In this document: in pieces, positions 1 through 9,341 of the stretch | Numbering within the stretch: position 1 is the stretch's first letter | How the letters are laid out: each line of letters opens with the position of its first letter | Source of the DNA: Acidimicrobiaceae bacterium | GTDB lineage: Bacteria > Actinomycetota > Acidimicrobiia > Acidimicrobiales > RAAP-2 | Reading direction: 5' to 3' | DNA length: 64,000 nt | NCBI GenBank assembly: GCA_003155915.1 | Contig: PMFA01000024.1 | Location: forward strand, 70,194 to 134,193 | The notes under the pieces: generated by a model | Seen by the model: the letters and a program-made list of their open reading frames with translations, nothing else | Database searches by the model: none | What the model was told of the DNA's origin: nothing | Translations under genes and position numbers: made by a program

Positions 1-11
1 CGGCGCAGCAC

Positions 12-1193
12 CTAGCGCTCGCCCTCGACGTCGAGTCCCGCGAGCAGCTGGCCGACCCGCTCGAGATATTGCGCGGCCCCCACGGGTTCACAGATCCGGT
101 GGTCGAAGGAGAGACCTAGTATCACTCGGCGTCCGACGGCCACGGTGGCGACACCGTCGAGGGTGACGACGACCGGTACCTCGTGTACGGCGCCGACCGA
201 GAGCACGGCGACCTCCGGTTGAATGATGATCGGCTCGGACCAGAGGGTGCTGGCGCTCGGAGCGCCGAGCACCGTAAAGGTCCCGCCCATGAGGTCATCG
301 GTCGTCAGGTGGCGAGAGGCGACACGTTCGTCGAGTTCACTGACGCGGCGCGCGAGGGCTCGAAGCGTCAACCCCGCGGCCGCGTGGACGACCGGTACCA
401 GCATCCCGTCGTCGGCAACCGATCGAACGAGACCGAGATTGACCGTGCGGTGCACGACGAGTTGTTCACCCGCGAACGTGGCGTTCAGGAATTCGAACTC
501 CGCGAGTGCGCGAACCGCGGCCAGACTCACGAGCATCTCGTCGCTGATGGCGACACCATCGCGAGTCGAACGACCGAGCGCGTCGAGCTTGGCGAAGACC
601 GCACCGTCGGCCTCGATGGCAACGAAGCCGTGCGGAGTGACCTGGGCTGAGACGGCCATGTGTTGTCCCATACGGCGACGACCGTTGGAGAGTGCGACGA
701 CCATCTCTTCGGTCGGACCGTCAAGGACGGCGCGCTCGGCGTCGCGTCGGGTAATCGAGCCTCCCGGACCGCTGCCCGAAATGGTTGAAGGTTCAACTCC
801 TCCGTCGGCCAGAATTCGACGAACGACCGGCGACACCACGACGCCATTGACTGCATCGGCGAGGGGCGCGACGATTGACGGTGGACTTGGCGTCGCGACG
901 GGGGCGACCGATTCCTGACGAGGCTCGTCGCTATCGGACGCGCTCGGTGGCGCCGCGCCTGACTCTTCGATGACCGCGACTCTCGAACCGGTCTCAACGG
1001 TGTCGCCCTCTTCAGCGAGGATCTGCGTCAAGACGCCGGCTGCCGGTGATGGCATCTCGGAGTCGACCTTGTCGGTCGACACCTCAAAGAGCGGTTCGTC
1101 GCGGGCGACCGTGTCGCCCACCTTTTTGAACCACTGAGTGATGATTCCTTCGGTGACCGACTCGCCGAGCGACGGGAGCGTAACGTCAGCCAA
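12..1193 (-). CDS. sucB: 2-oxoacid dehydrogenase E2 component (dihydrolipoamide acyltransferase)
   Basis: N-terminal lipoyl domain (VTLPSLGESVTEG...FEVSTDKVDSEMPSP), peripheral subunit-binding region, C-terminal catalytic SFDHR. ORF track start is 1220; a TTG start at 1193 (ADVTLPSLGE) fits the family better. Confidence 0.85.
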   Translation of the reverse strand: MADVTLPSLGESVTEGIITQWFKKVGDTVARDEPLFEVSTDKVDSEMPSPAAGVLTQILAEEGDTVETGSRVAVIEESGAAPPSASDSDEPRQESVAPVATPSPPSIVAPLADAVNGVVVSPVVRRILADGGVEPSTISGSGPGGSITRRDAERAVLDGPTEEMVVALSNGRRRMGQHMAVSAQVTPHGFVAIEADGAVFAKLDALGRSTRDGVAISDEMLVSLAAVRALAEFEFLNATFAGEQLVVHRTVNLGLVRSVADDGMLVPVVHAAAGLTLRALARRVSELDERVASRHLTTDDLMGGTFTVLGAPSASTLWSEPIIIQPEVAVLSVGAVHEVPVVVTLDGVATVAVGRRVILGLSFDHRICEPVGAAQYLERVGQLLAGLDVEGER

Positions 1194-2601
1194 CGTGGAG
1201 TCCCCGACCGGCGAGGGCAATCAGCGTCTCGCCGAAAGTCTCGGAAAGAGACGGGTGCGGTTGGATAAGCGCGGCCGCCTCCTCGGCGGTGGCCTCCCAA
1301 TTGACGGCGAAATACCCGGCGCCGAGTTGTTCGGTCACCCACGGTCCGGCCATGTGCACGCCCAGGATCTGGCCAGCCGTTCCGTCGGCCCGCTTCTCGG
1401 CGATGATCTTGACGACGCCCTCGGTGTCGCCGATGATCTGCGCTCGGCTGTTGCCGCCGAAGGGATCCTTCTTCACGACGACGTCGTAGCCCTTCTCCTT
1501 GGCACTGGCCTCGGTCAGGCCACAGAAGGCGACTTCGGGGTTCGAGTAGATGGCCCACGGCACTCGGTCGTAGTCGACCGGCACGCTCGGCTCGCCGAGG
1601 ATGCTCTTGATCGCCACGATCGCCTCGGCGAAACCAACGTGCGCGAGTTGGGGCGTGTTGGCGACCACGTCACCAACGGCGTAGACGTGAGGATTGGCGG
1701 TGCGCTGTTGTCCGTCAGCGACGACGAAGCCGCGGTCGTTGATCTCGACGCCGGTGCCCTCGGCCACGAGGCCCTCGGTTCGCGGACGGCGACCGACCGA
1801 CATGACGACCATGTCGACGCTGACGTCATCGCCACCTTCGATGGCGATCGTCGTCGATCCCTTCTTGGGTTTGTGACCGGTGATCGTGACGCCGGTACGA
1901 ATATCGATGCCGCGCTTCTTGAACGAACGCCCGACGACGTTCGCTACTTCGGTGTCGCAACCCGTGAGAATCGCCGGCAGTGCCTCGAGGATCGTGACGG
2001 TGGTTCCCATGTCGGCGAGCAGCGACGCGAACTCACACCCAATGGCACCGCCGCCGATAACCGCCGCCGTCGCCGGCAGGGCTGAGAGGTCGAGGAACTC
2101 ATCAGACGTGACGACGATCGTTCCGTCGACGTCGAAACCCGGCAGCGTGCGCGGCACCGAACCGGCCGCCAGAACGACGTTGGCGCCTTTAGCGATCACG
2201 CCCGCGTCAGCGCCGTCGACCACCGTGACGGTGCCGTCGGCTTCGAGCCGTCCCGTGCCCTCAAAGACGGTGACCTTGCGACCCTTCAAGAGGCCCGAAA
2301 GCCCCTTGAAGAGGCGATCGACGATTTCGTTCTTGCGATTCTGACTCACCGCGAAGTCGACGACGGTACCCTTGGTTGTGATGCCGAACTCGGCCGAGTG
2401 TTCGACGGTGCGACGAACGTGCGCGGTCTCGAGGAACTCCTTGGCGGGAACGCAGCCACGGTGTAGGCAGGTTCCCCCGACCTTGTCGCGCTCGACGATG
2501 GCGATGTTGAGCCCCGCCGAGGCTCCGTAGAGAGCGGCGGCGTAGCCTCCCGGGCCACCTCCGATGACGACAACGTCGAACTGCTGGGCCTCGTTAGTCA
2601 C
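1186..2601 (-). CDS. lpdA: dihydrolipoyl dehydrogenase
   Basis: FAD motif VVIGGGPGGYAAA, redox-active GGTCLHRGCVPAK, C-terminal HPSLSETFGE; adjacent to E2. Confidence 0.95.
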   Translation of the reverse strand: MTNEAQQFDVVVIGGGPGGYAAALYGASAGLNIAIVERDKVGGTCLHRGCVPAKEFLETAHVRRTVEHSAEFGITTKGTVVDFAVSQNRKNEIVDRLFKGLSGLLKGRKVTVFEGTGRLEADGTVTVVDGADAGVIAKGANVVLAAGSVPRTLPGFDVDGTIVVTSDEFLDLSALPATAAVIGGGAIGCEFASLLADMGTTVTILEALPAILTGCDTEVANVVGRSFKKRGIDIRTGVTITGHKPKKGSTTIAIEGGDDVSVDMVVMSVGRRPRTEGLVAEGTGVEINDRGFVVADGQQRTANPHVYAVGDVVANTPQLAHVGFAEAIVAIKSILGEPSVPVDYDRVPWAIYSNPEVAFCGLTEASAKEKGYDVVVKKDPFGGNSRAQIIGDTEGVVKIIAEKRADGTAGQILGVHMAGPWVTEQLGAGYFAVNWEATAEEAAALIQPHPSLSETFGETLIALAGRGLHVG

Positions 2602-2686
2602 GGCATATCCTTCAATCTCGTAGTGGTTGACCCCCGGGGGAATCCTAATGTTTTCGGTCCTTCGTCAATTCGTGTCGGGTGCTCGG

Positions 2687-3124
2687 CTACGAGTGACGAC
2701 CTCGTTGGGTATCGGCAGCCTCGGTCGCGAGGACGTCCACGAACTCGTTCATCGCGTCGCCCGAATGTCCCTTCACCCACGAGAAGCGCACGTCACGTTT
2801 CTCATTGAGAACCAGCGCGAAGAGCTCCTCCCACAAGTCACGATTGGCGACCGGCTGGCCCTGGGAGTTCTTCCAGCCCCGACGAAGCCATCCGACGTGC
2901 CACTTGTCGTTGAAGCACTTCACGACGTACGAGGAGTCGCTCACGATCTCGAGCGGACTCTCTTCGTTCTCGCGCAGGGCCTCAATGACCGCCATCACCT
3001 CCATGCGCTGATTCGTGGTGTGCGCGGCGGCGCCGCTGGCGTAGCTGTCGCGGCCGCTCGCCCACGCCCAGCCACCCGGTCCGGGATTGCCGCGGCAGGC
3101 GCCGTCGGTATGAATCTGCCTCAT
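2687..3124 (-). CDS. rnhA: ribonuclease HI
   Basis: MRQIHTDGACRGNPGPGGWAW and WVKGHSGDAMNEFVDVLA; overlaps the upstream gene by ATGA. Confidence 0.93.
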   Translation of the reverse strand: MRQIHTDGACRGNPGPGGWAWASGRDSYASGAAAHTTNQRMEVMAVIEALRENEESPLEIVSDSSYVVKCFNDKWHVGWLRRGWKNSQGQPVANRDLWEELFALVLNEKRDVRFSWVKGHSGDAMNEFVDVLATEAADTQRGRHS

Positions 3125-3579
3125 GGGGTACGGGTGACCCACGAATCTGATTCGGTCGTGAAGCGCGTCACCGCGTCGGGCAGTTCGCCTCGAAGGGTCT
3201 GGCCGAGCGTCACGTGCTCCAGCACCTCTCGAAGCGCGCCGCGCACCGCGATCCAGACTTCGCGCAAATACTGGGCGTCACCTTCGTATTCCAGAGTTTC
3301 GGGGCGCATGCCGCGCACGCCGGCCATTGGACCGCTCACGACCCGCACGACGTCGGCGATCGAGATCTGGTCGGCGTCTCGGGCCAACTTGAAGCCGCCC
3401 TCGGGTCCGCGCTGGCTCGAGACGAGACCCCCGCGGCGTAGGTCCGAGAGGATCGCTCCGAGAAACTTGGCCGGGAGGTCTTGTTCCTGGGCCAGATGCT
3501 CCGCGCTCACCGACACGTCACTCGCCGCCAGGGTGAGCAGCGCTCGGATGGCGTAGTCGGTCTTGGCGGGAATCTGCAT
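3121..3579 (-). CDS. Rrf2-family transcriptional regulator lacking the IscR-type Cys triad
   Basis: MQIPAKTDYAIRALLTLAAS...LAQEQDLPAKFLGAILSDLRRGGLVSSQRGPEGGFKLAR winged helix; start chosen at 3579 within the longer ORF. Confidence 0.88.
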   Translation of the reverse strand: MQIPAKTDYAIRALLTLAASDVSVSAEHLAQEQDLPAKFLGAILSDLRRGGLVSSQRGPEGGFKLARDADQISIADVVRVVSGPMAGVRGMRPETLEYEGDAQYLREVWIAVRGALREVLEHVTLGQTLRGELPDAVTRFTTESDSWVTRTP

Positions 3580-3633
3580 CCCCCTATTCTGCCGTACCGC
3601 GGGCATTGCCGAGCGACTCCTAGGGTGGACTTC

Positions 3634-4278
3634 GTGTTCAGCCTCGATGATCGACATCTCTATCTCTGCGTACCGCACCGCGAGGACCTCGCCACCTTCC
3701 TGCCCGCGGTCCTTCGCGGCGGCGTCGACGTCGTCCAACTCAGAGAAAAGGACCTCGACGATGGGACCCGGATCGCCGACGCCCGCCTGATGGTGCCGAT
3801 CTGCCATGAGTTCGGCGTGCCCTTCATCATGAACGACTCACCGGAGCTGGCCGCCACCGTCGGCGCCGACGGCGTGCACGTCGGCCAAGAGGACGTCCGC
3901 GTGTCGCGCTGTCGCGAACTCCTGGGCTATGAGGCGATCGTGGGGCTGTCGACACATTCGAGCGATGAGTTCGACGACGCGCTCGATCAGTTGGCGACCT
4001 ATTTCAGTGCGGGACCGATCATCGCCACGCCGACCAAACCAGGCCGGGCCGGGACCGGGATCACGTACGCCGTCTCGAGCCAAGCCCGCAGTGACCGACC
4101 GGTCTTCGTGACCGGAGGCGTGAACGAAGAGAACGTCAGCGAACTCGTCGTCGCGGGGCTTCGCCACTTCGTCGTCGTGCGTGCCCTCACCGAAGCCAAA
4201 GAGCCCGAAGCCGCGGCGCGACGGATCCGCGGCGCCCTGGACGCGGCGCTGTCAGCGGTGCCGGTCGAGCCAACCTAA
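3634..4278 (+). CDS. thiE: thiamine-phosphate synthase
   Basis: VQLREKD, FIMNDSPELAATVGADGVHVGQEDV, GPIIATPTKPGRAGTG, VFVTGGVNEENV. GTG start at 3634 (or 3625). Confidence 0.85.
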   Translation: MFSLDDRHLYLCVPHREDLATFLPAVLRGGVDVVQLREKDLDDGTRIADARLMVPICHEFGVPFIMNDSPELAATVGADGVHVGQEDVRVSRCRELLGYEAIVGLSTHSSDEFDDALDQLATYFSAGPIIATPTKPGRAGTGITYAVSSQARSDRPVFVTGGVNEENVSELVVAGLRHFVVVRALTEAKEPEAAARRIRGALDAALSAVPVEPT

Positions 4279-4998
4279 CAACGTCGCCACCATTCGCGGG
4301 TCGGCGCGCAGTTGATGACCGGCGCCTTGGATCAGTCGAAGTTCGGCGCGGCCCTCGGCCGCCGCGACGAGGTCGCGGGCATCGGAGTGGGGAATCTCGA
4401 TGTCCTCGGTCCCGTGACCGACCATGAGTCGACGCGGAGGGATCTTCGCGATGGACACCAGTGGATCGATCGCGAAGACGTCGTCGCGCAACTCCTCGGC
4501 GGGCAACAGGTCTCGTTCGTTACCGACCACGCCGGCGATTTGGACTGCCCGACGGAAATCCTCGGCACTGCCGCACCACGGCTCCAGGTGCGCCGGCGTC
4601 GCGAACGTGGCGACGCCGCGAATTCGCTCGTCCTCGGCCGCCGTCGCCAGGGCCAGCGCACCACCAAAACCGAAGCCGGCCATCGAAATCTTTCGCTCCC
4701 CCTCGTCGACTCGATCGAGGATCGTCTTCAGGTCGGCTCGCCACTGCGTCGCGGAGAAGGTACCGGTGCTGCCACCGACCCCCGAGAGCGTGCCGGTCGC
4801 GACGATCCATCCCGACTCGGTCGCCATGTGCTCGGCCAGTTCCGGCAAGAGACCGGCCGCCTGACGACCCATCCCCATGGCGCGCGGCAGACCGTGCACG
4901 ATGATCAGCGCGTGACTCGCGAGCGGCCTCGCGCTCGACGTCGCGATTCGAAGGTCCAGGAGCGAGGTACCGCTCTGGAGTTGCTCGTGAGCGAGCAC
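4252..4998 (-). CDS. alpha/beta-hydrolase fold protein with altered nucleophile elbow
   Basis: Fold-consistent pattern; elbow reads AGFGFGG; C-terminal GAGHQL His region. Confidence 0.75.
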   Translation of the reverse strand: MLAHEQLQSGTSLLDLRIATSSARPLASHALIIVHGLPRAMGMGRQAAGLLPELAEHMATESGWIVATGTLSGVGGSTGTFSATQWRADLKTILDRVDEGERKISMAGFGFGGALALATAAEDERIRGVATFATPAHLEPWCGSAEDFRRAVQIAGVVGNERDLLPAEELRDDVFAIDPLVSIAKIPPRRLMVGHGTEDIEIPHSDARDLVAAAEGRAELRLIQGAGHQLRADPRMVATLLGWLDRHR

Positions 4999-5002
4999 CG
5001 AG

Positions 5003-6118
5003 CTAGATGCCTAGGCGCTGAGCCAGAAGTTCGCGGTGATAGGCGGGGTCGCCGAGGAACAGCTCCGAACTCTTCGCGCGTTTGAAGTAGAGGTGCGCGT
5101 GGTGCTCCCACGTGAAACCGATGCCGCCGTGGATCTGGATGTTCTCCGCCGCGCAGTGGAAGTACGCCTCGGAGCAGAACGACTTCGCGAGGCTCGCGGC
5201 GATCGGCAGCTCATCGTTTCTCTCTTGGGAGGCCCAGGCGGCGTAGTACGCCGCGGACTTGGCCGACTCCACGTCCAAGAGCATGTCCGCACACTTGTGC
5301 TTGATCGCCTGGAACGATCCAATCGGGCGGCCGAACTGCACGCGGTTCTTCGCGTACTCCACGGAGTTGTGGAGGACCCGTTGGGCGCCACCGACCTGTT
5401 CGGCGGCCAGCGCAGCGGCGGCCACCTGCAACGTCGTCTCGAGGCCAGCGAGGGCTTCGCCTTCCACGCCCACGAGACGCGCCGGGGCGTCGCTGAACAC
5501 GACGCGACTCTGCTTTCGGGTCTGGTCCATCGTGGCGAGCGATTCGCGCGCCACGCCCTTCGCGTCGCCCTCCACGGCGAAGAGCGAGAGGCCCTTGGCG
5601 CTCATGGCCGGCACGAAGATGACTGACGCCGTGTTGCCGTCGGTGACGTAACTGCGCACGCCGTTCACCACGAAGGCGTCGCCGGACGCGCTCGCAGTTG
5701 TGGAGGTCGTGGTGAGGTCCCAGAGACCGGCGTCGTCAGTGAGCGCCACCGTGGCGATGGTCTCGCCCGAGGCGATGCCCGGCAGATAGGCCGCCTTGTC
5801 CGCGTCATTACCCACGAAGAGCACGGCGTTCGCGGCGAGGGCGACGCTCGAGAAGTACGGCGAGCAGAAGAGTGCCGCGCCCATCTCCTCAAAGACCACG
5901 TAGAGCTCGACCGGACCGTAGCCCTGACCACCGAACTCCTCGGGAATCCCGAGTCCCTGCAACGCCAATTCCTTGGCCATCTGGTCCCAGACGGCCGAGT
6001 CGTAGCCCTCACTCGTGGCCATCAATCGACGTACTTCGGATTCGGGCGATTTCTCTTCCAGGAAACGTTTGACCATCTTTCGGAGCTCTTCTTGCTCCTC
6101 GCTGAATCCAAAGTTCAT
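5003..6118 (-). CDS. acyl-CoA dehydrogenase
   Basis: MNFGFSEEQEELRKMVKRFLEE, NRVQFGRPIGSFQAIKHKCADM, QIHGGIGFTWEHHAHLYFKRAK. Confidence 0.92.
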   Translation of the reverse strand: MNFGFSEEQEELRKMVKRFLEEKSPESEVRRLMATSEGYDSAVWDQMAKELALQGLGIPEEFGGQGYGPVELYVVFEEMGAALFCSPYFSSVALAANAVLFVGNDADKAAYLPGIASGETIATVALTDDAGLWDLTTTSTTASASGDAFVVNGVRSYVTDGNTASVIFVPAMSAKGLSLFAVEGDAKGVARESLATMDQTRKQSRVVFSDAPARLVGVEGEALAGLETTLQVAAAALAAEQVGGAQRVLHNSVEYAKNRVQFGRPIGSFQAIKHKCADMLLDVESAKSAAYYAAWASQERNDELPIAASLAKSFCSEAYFHCAAENIQIHGGIGFTWEHHAHLYFKRAKSSELFLGDPAYHRELLAQRLGI

Positions 6119-6193
6119 CGCAGTCCTTCCGTGCGTACTGGACGGTAATCCCAGCCCCTTCGACATTAGTCAACCGTGACACGGGGCGGCTGA

Positions 6194-6826
6194 GTGGCAT
6201 TGTGGGACATGGACAACGTCGAACTGGTCGGGTCGGACGGCCGCGCCGAAGTGTACCGATTCGTCGTGGGACCAATCGAAAACAACGTGTACGTCGTGCG
6301 CTGCAAGCGAACCGGTGAGGCGACGCTCATCGACGCGGCCAATGAACACGACCGGCTGCTGCGCGTGGCGCGTCGACTGGGCGTGACCTCGGTACTCGAG
6401 ACCCACGGCCACTGGGACCACATCGGAGCGGTCGAACAGGTCCGCGAGGCGGGGATCGACGTGTGGGTGCGAAACGAAGACGCCGGCATGCTGCCGAGTT
6501 ACGACCACCTGCTCGATGACGACGCGGTCCATCAGGTGGGTGACCTACGCCTGCGCACGCTGCACACACCCGGTCACACGCCCGGCAGTATCTGTTTCGC
6601 GCTCGAAGAGAGCTCCATGCTCTTCACCGGCGACACGCTCTTTCCCGGCGGTCCCGGCAACACCAATCACGACGCCCAGGACTTCGCGACCATCATCACC
6701 TCGATCGACGAACGCATCTTCGGCGTCTTTGGCGACGACGTGACGATTTGGCCCGGCCACGGCGGCGAGTCCACCATCGGCACCGAGCGTCCCCACCTCG
6801 ATGAGTGGGTCGAACGGGGCTGGTAA
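6194..6826 (+). CDS. MBL-fold metallo-hydrolase (glyoxalase II-like)
   Basis: THGHWDHIGA metal-binding motif, HTPGHTPGSICF, LFTGDTLFPGGPG, WPGHG. Confidence 0.88.
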   Translation: MALWDMDNVELVGSDGRAEVYRFVVGPIENNVYVVRCKRTGEATLIDAANEHDRLLRVARRLGVTSVLETHGHWDHIGAVEQVREAGIDVWVRNEDAGMLPSYDHLLDDDAVHQVGDLRLRTLHTPGHTPGSICFALEESSMLFTGDTLFPGGPGNTNHDAQDFATIITSIDERIFGVFGDDVTIWPGHGGESTIGTERPHLDEWVERGW

Positions 6827-6868
6827 CAACTGGTGTTTCGACCGAATCGGGCCGTTAGGCTCGTCACC

Positions 6869-7627
6869 GTGTCGACGCCCCTTTTAGAACTTCGCAACCT
6901 CCACGCCGAGGCCGAGGGCACGGTCATCCTCCGCGGCGTCGACCTGACGGTACGCGAGGGCGAAGTGCACGCCCTGATGGGTCCCAACGGTGCCGGCAAG
7001 TCCACGCTGGCCAACATCGTCATGGGCCACCCGGGCTACACGGTCACCGGTGGCGAGATCTTGCTCAACGGCGCGAACATCGCCAAATGGACGCCCGACG
7101 AACGCGCCCGCGCCGGGATCTTCCTCGCCTTTCAGTATCCCGAGGCCATCGCCGGTGTGTCGGTCGTGCAGTTCTTGCGTCAGGCGATCGCCGCTCGAAA
7201 GGGCCTCGACGAACTCAGCATCCTCGAAGTGCGCCTGGACCTCGCGGAGTGGATGGACCGGCTGGGGATGGACCCGGCCTTCGCTGAACGTCACCTCAAC
7301 GACGGGTTCTCCGGCGGCGAGCGCAAGCGCAACGAGGTGCTCCAGATGGCGCTGTTGGAACCGGTCGTCGCGTTCTTGGATGAGACCGACTCCGGCTTGG
7401 ACATCGACGCCCTTCGTGTGGTCGCCAAGGGCGTGCGCACGGTTCGAGGTGAACACCCGAGCATGGGTGTCATCGTCGTCACCCACTACGTGAAACTCCT
7501 CGAAGAGATCGAGCCCGACCAGGTGCACATCTTGGTGGACGGCCAGATCGTGCACTCGGGCGACGCCCAACTGGCCCAACTCATCGAACTCGAGGGCTAC
7601 GACGCCTGGCGTGCGGTGGCGTCGTGA
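6869..7627 (+). CDS. sufC: Fe-S cluster assembly ATPase SufC (copy 1)
   Basis: Walker A GPNGAGKST, FSGGERKRNEVLQMALLEP, DETDSGLDIDALR; overlaps sufS by GTGA. Confidence 0.93.
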   Translation: MSTPLLELRNLHAEAEGTVILRGVDLTVREGEVHALMGPNGAGKSTLANIVMGHPGYTVTGGEILLNGANIAKWTPDERARAGIFLAFQYPEAIAGVSVVQFLRQAIAARKGLDELSILEVRLDLAEWMDRLGMDPAFAERHLNDGFSGGERKRNEVLQMALLEPVVAFLDETDSGLDIDALRVVAKGVRTVRGEHPSMGVIVVTHYVKLLEEIEPDQVHILVDGQIVHSGDAQLAQLIELEGYDAWRAVAS

Positions 7628-8859
7628 CGAGCTTCAACGCCAAACGAGTCCGTTCCGACATCCCGCAGTTGAATCGCGTGGTCTTCGACCACCCCATCAC
7701 CTATCTGGACACCGCGTCGACGTCGTTGCAGCCCAACGCCGTCATTGACGCCATGAGCCGCTACTACCAACTCCGCCACGCCAACGTGCACCGCGCCGTG
7801 TATCAGACGGCCAGCGAGGCGACCGCCGCGTACGAAGGTTCTCGAGAAGCCGTGGCGCGCTTCATCAACGCCCCCGGCGGCGCCGGCGAGGTCGTGTTCA
7901 CCAAGAACGCGACCGAGTCCTTCAACCTGCTCGCCAAGTCCTGGGGGGCCAAGAATCTAGTGGCCGGCGACGTCGTCTTGGTCAGTGAGATGGAGCACCA
8001 CGCCAACATCGTGCCGTGGTTCCAGTTGCGCGAACAGACAGGCATCGAGGTTCGTTTCATCCCGACGACCGACGACTACCGACTTGATCTCTCGGGCCTT
8101 GACGAATTGATGCGCGGCGTGCGACTGCTCTCGATCACGGGCATGTCCAACGTGCTAGGAACCATCAACCCCATCAACGAACTGGCCGCCGTCGCGCACC
8201 GCTACGGCGCGTTGATCGCGGTCGACGGCGCGCAGTCAGTCGCGCATCAGCCGACCGACGTCGTCGCGCTCGACGTCGATTTTCTGATTTTCACCGGTCA
8301 CAAGATGCTCGGGCCGACGGGGATCGGCGTCTTTTGGACCCGCGAGGACATCCTGGATGCCATGCCGCCCTTCCTCGGTGGCGGCGGCATGATCGCCGAC
8401 GTGCGCACCGACGGCTACACGCCGGCCAACGGCCCGACGAGATTCGAGGCCGGTACCCCGCCCATCGCCGAGGCGGTCGGACTGCACGCGGCCGTGCTCT
8501 ACCTCGAGGGCCTCGGTATGACCAACGTCGTGCGACACGAACGCGCATTGGCGGGCGACGCCCTCACGAGACTCGCGCTCGATTTCGAAGGTCGTGTTCG
8601 CGTGATCGGACCGAGTGACATGACCGATCGCGGCGGTGTGATCAGCCTCGATGTCGAGGGTGTTCACCCCCACGACGTCGCCCAAGTGCTCGACCAGTTC
8701 GGCGTCTGCGTGCGACCGGGTCACCACTGCGCCAAGCCCCTCATGCGCCGCTTCGGACTCGCGGCCACTGTGCGCGCTTCGTACGGACCCTATTCCCTCA
8801 CCAAGGACACTGACGTGCTGATCGAAGCGCTCGGTCACGCGGTGAAGATGTTTGGGTAG
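7624..8859 (+). CDS. sufS: cysteine desulfurase SufS
   Basis: NVHRAVYQTASEAT, GAQSVAHQPTDV, TGHKMLGPTGIGVFW, RPGHHCAKPLMRRFG. Confidence 0.95.
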   Translation: MTSFNAKRVRSDIPQLNRVVFDHPITYLDTASTSLQPNAVIDAMSRYYQLRHANVHRAVYQTASEATAAYEGSREAVARFINAPGGAGEVVFTKNATESFNLLAKSWGAKNLVAGDVVLVSEMEHHANIVPWFQLREQTGIEVRFIPTTDDYRLDLSGLDELMRGVRLLSITGMSNVLGTINPINELAAVAHRYGALIAVDGAQSVAHQPTDVVALDVDFLIFTGHKMLGPTGIGVFWTREDILDAMPPFLGGGGMIADVRTDGYTPANGPTRFEAGTPPIAEAVGLHAAVLYLEGLGMTNVVRHERALAGDALTRLALDFEGRVRVIGPSDMTDRGGVISLDVEGVHPHDVAQVLDQFGVCVRPGHHCAKPLMRRFGLAATVRASYGPYSLTKDTDVLIEALGHAVKMFG

Positions 8860-9337
8860 CGGCGTGTCGAACCTCGGCTCGAACCTCGACGACCTCTATC
8901 GCGAGATCATCCTCGACCACTACCGCTCACCGCGCAATCGCGGCGAGCTCGAGTCGCCACCGGCGATTCGCGTCGAGGGCTTCAATCCCCTGTGCGGCGA
9001 CGAGATCGTCGTGTACCTCGATGTCGAGGACGGCGTCTTGAAGAACATAAAGATGACGGGCAGCGGCTGCTCGATCTCCCAATCGTCAGCCTCGTTGATG
9101 AGCGCCGCCGTCAAGGGCAAGCCGCTCGATCAGGTCCGCGCGACCGTCGCCATGTTCAAAGAACTCATGACCGTTCAGGAGTCGACGCTCGCGCACGACG
9201 GTGAAGCACCCAAGGTGGACATTCGCGCGCTCGGTGAACTGGCCGCCCTCCAGGGGGTCATCAAGTTCCCCGTACGCATCAAGTGCGCCACGCTGGCGTG
9301 GAACACCATGGTGCAAGGACTCGACGAAATCCCCTGA
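8852..9337 (+). CDS. sufU: Fe-S cluster scaffold/sulfurtransferase SufU
   Basis: NPLCGDEIVVYL, GSGCSISQSSASLM, RIKCATLAWNT. Confidence 0.94.
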   Translation: MGSGVSNLGSNLDDLYREIILDHYRSPRNRGELESPPAIRVEGFNPLCGDEIVVYLDVEDGVLKNIKMTGSGCSISQSSASLMSAAVKGKPLDQVRATVAMFKELMTVQESTLAHDGEAPKVDIRALGELAALQGVIKFPVRIKCATLAWNTMVQGLDEIP

Positions 9338-9341
9338 GTAG

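Noticed and set aside
1138-2085. 315-aa plus-strand ORF antisense to lpdA
   Set aside because: Antisense shadow of a well-conserved gene.
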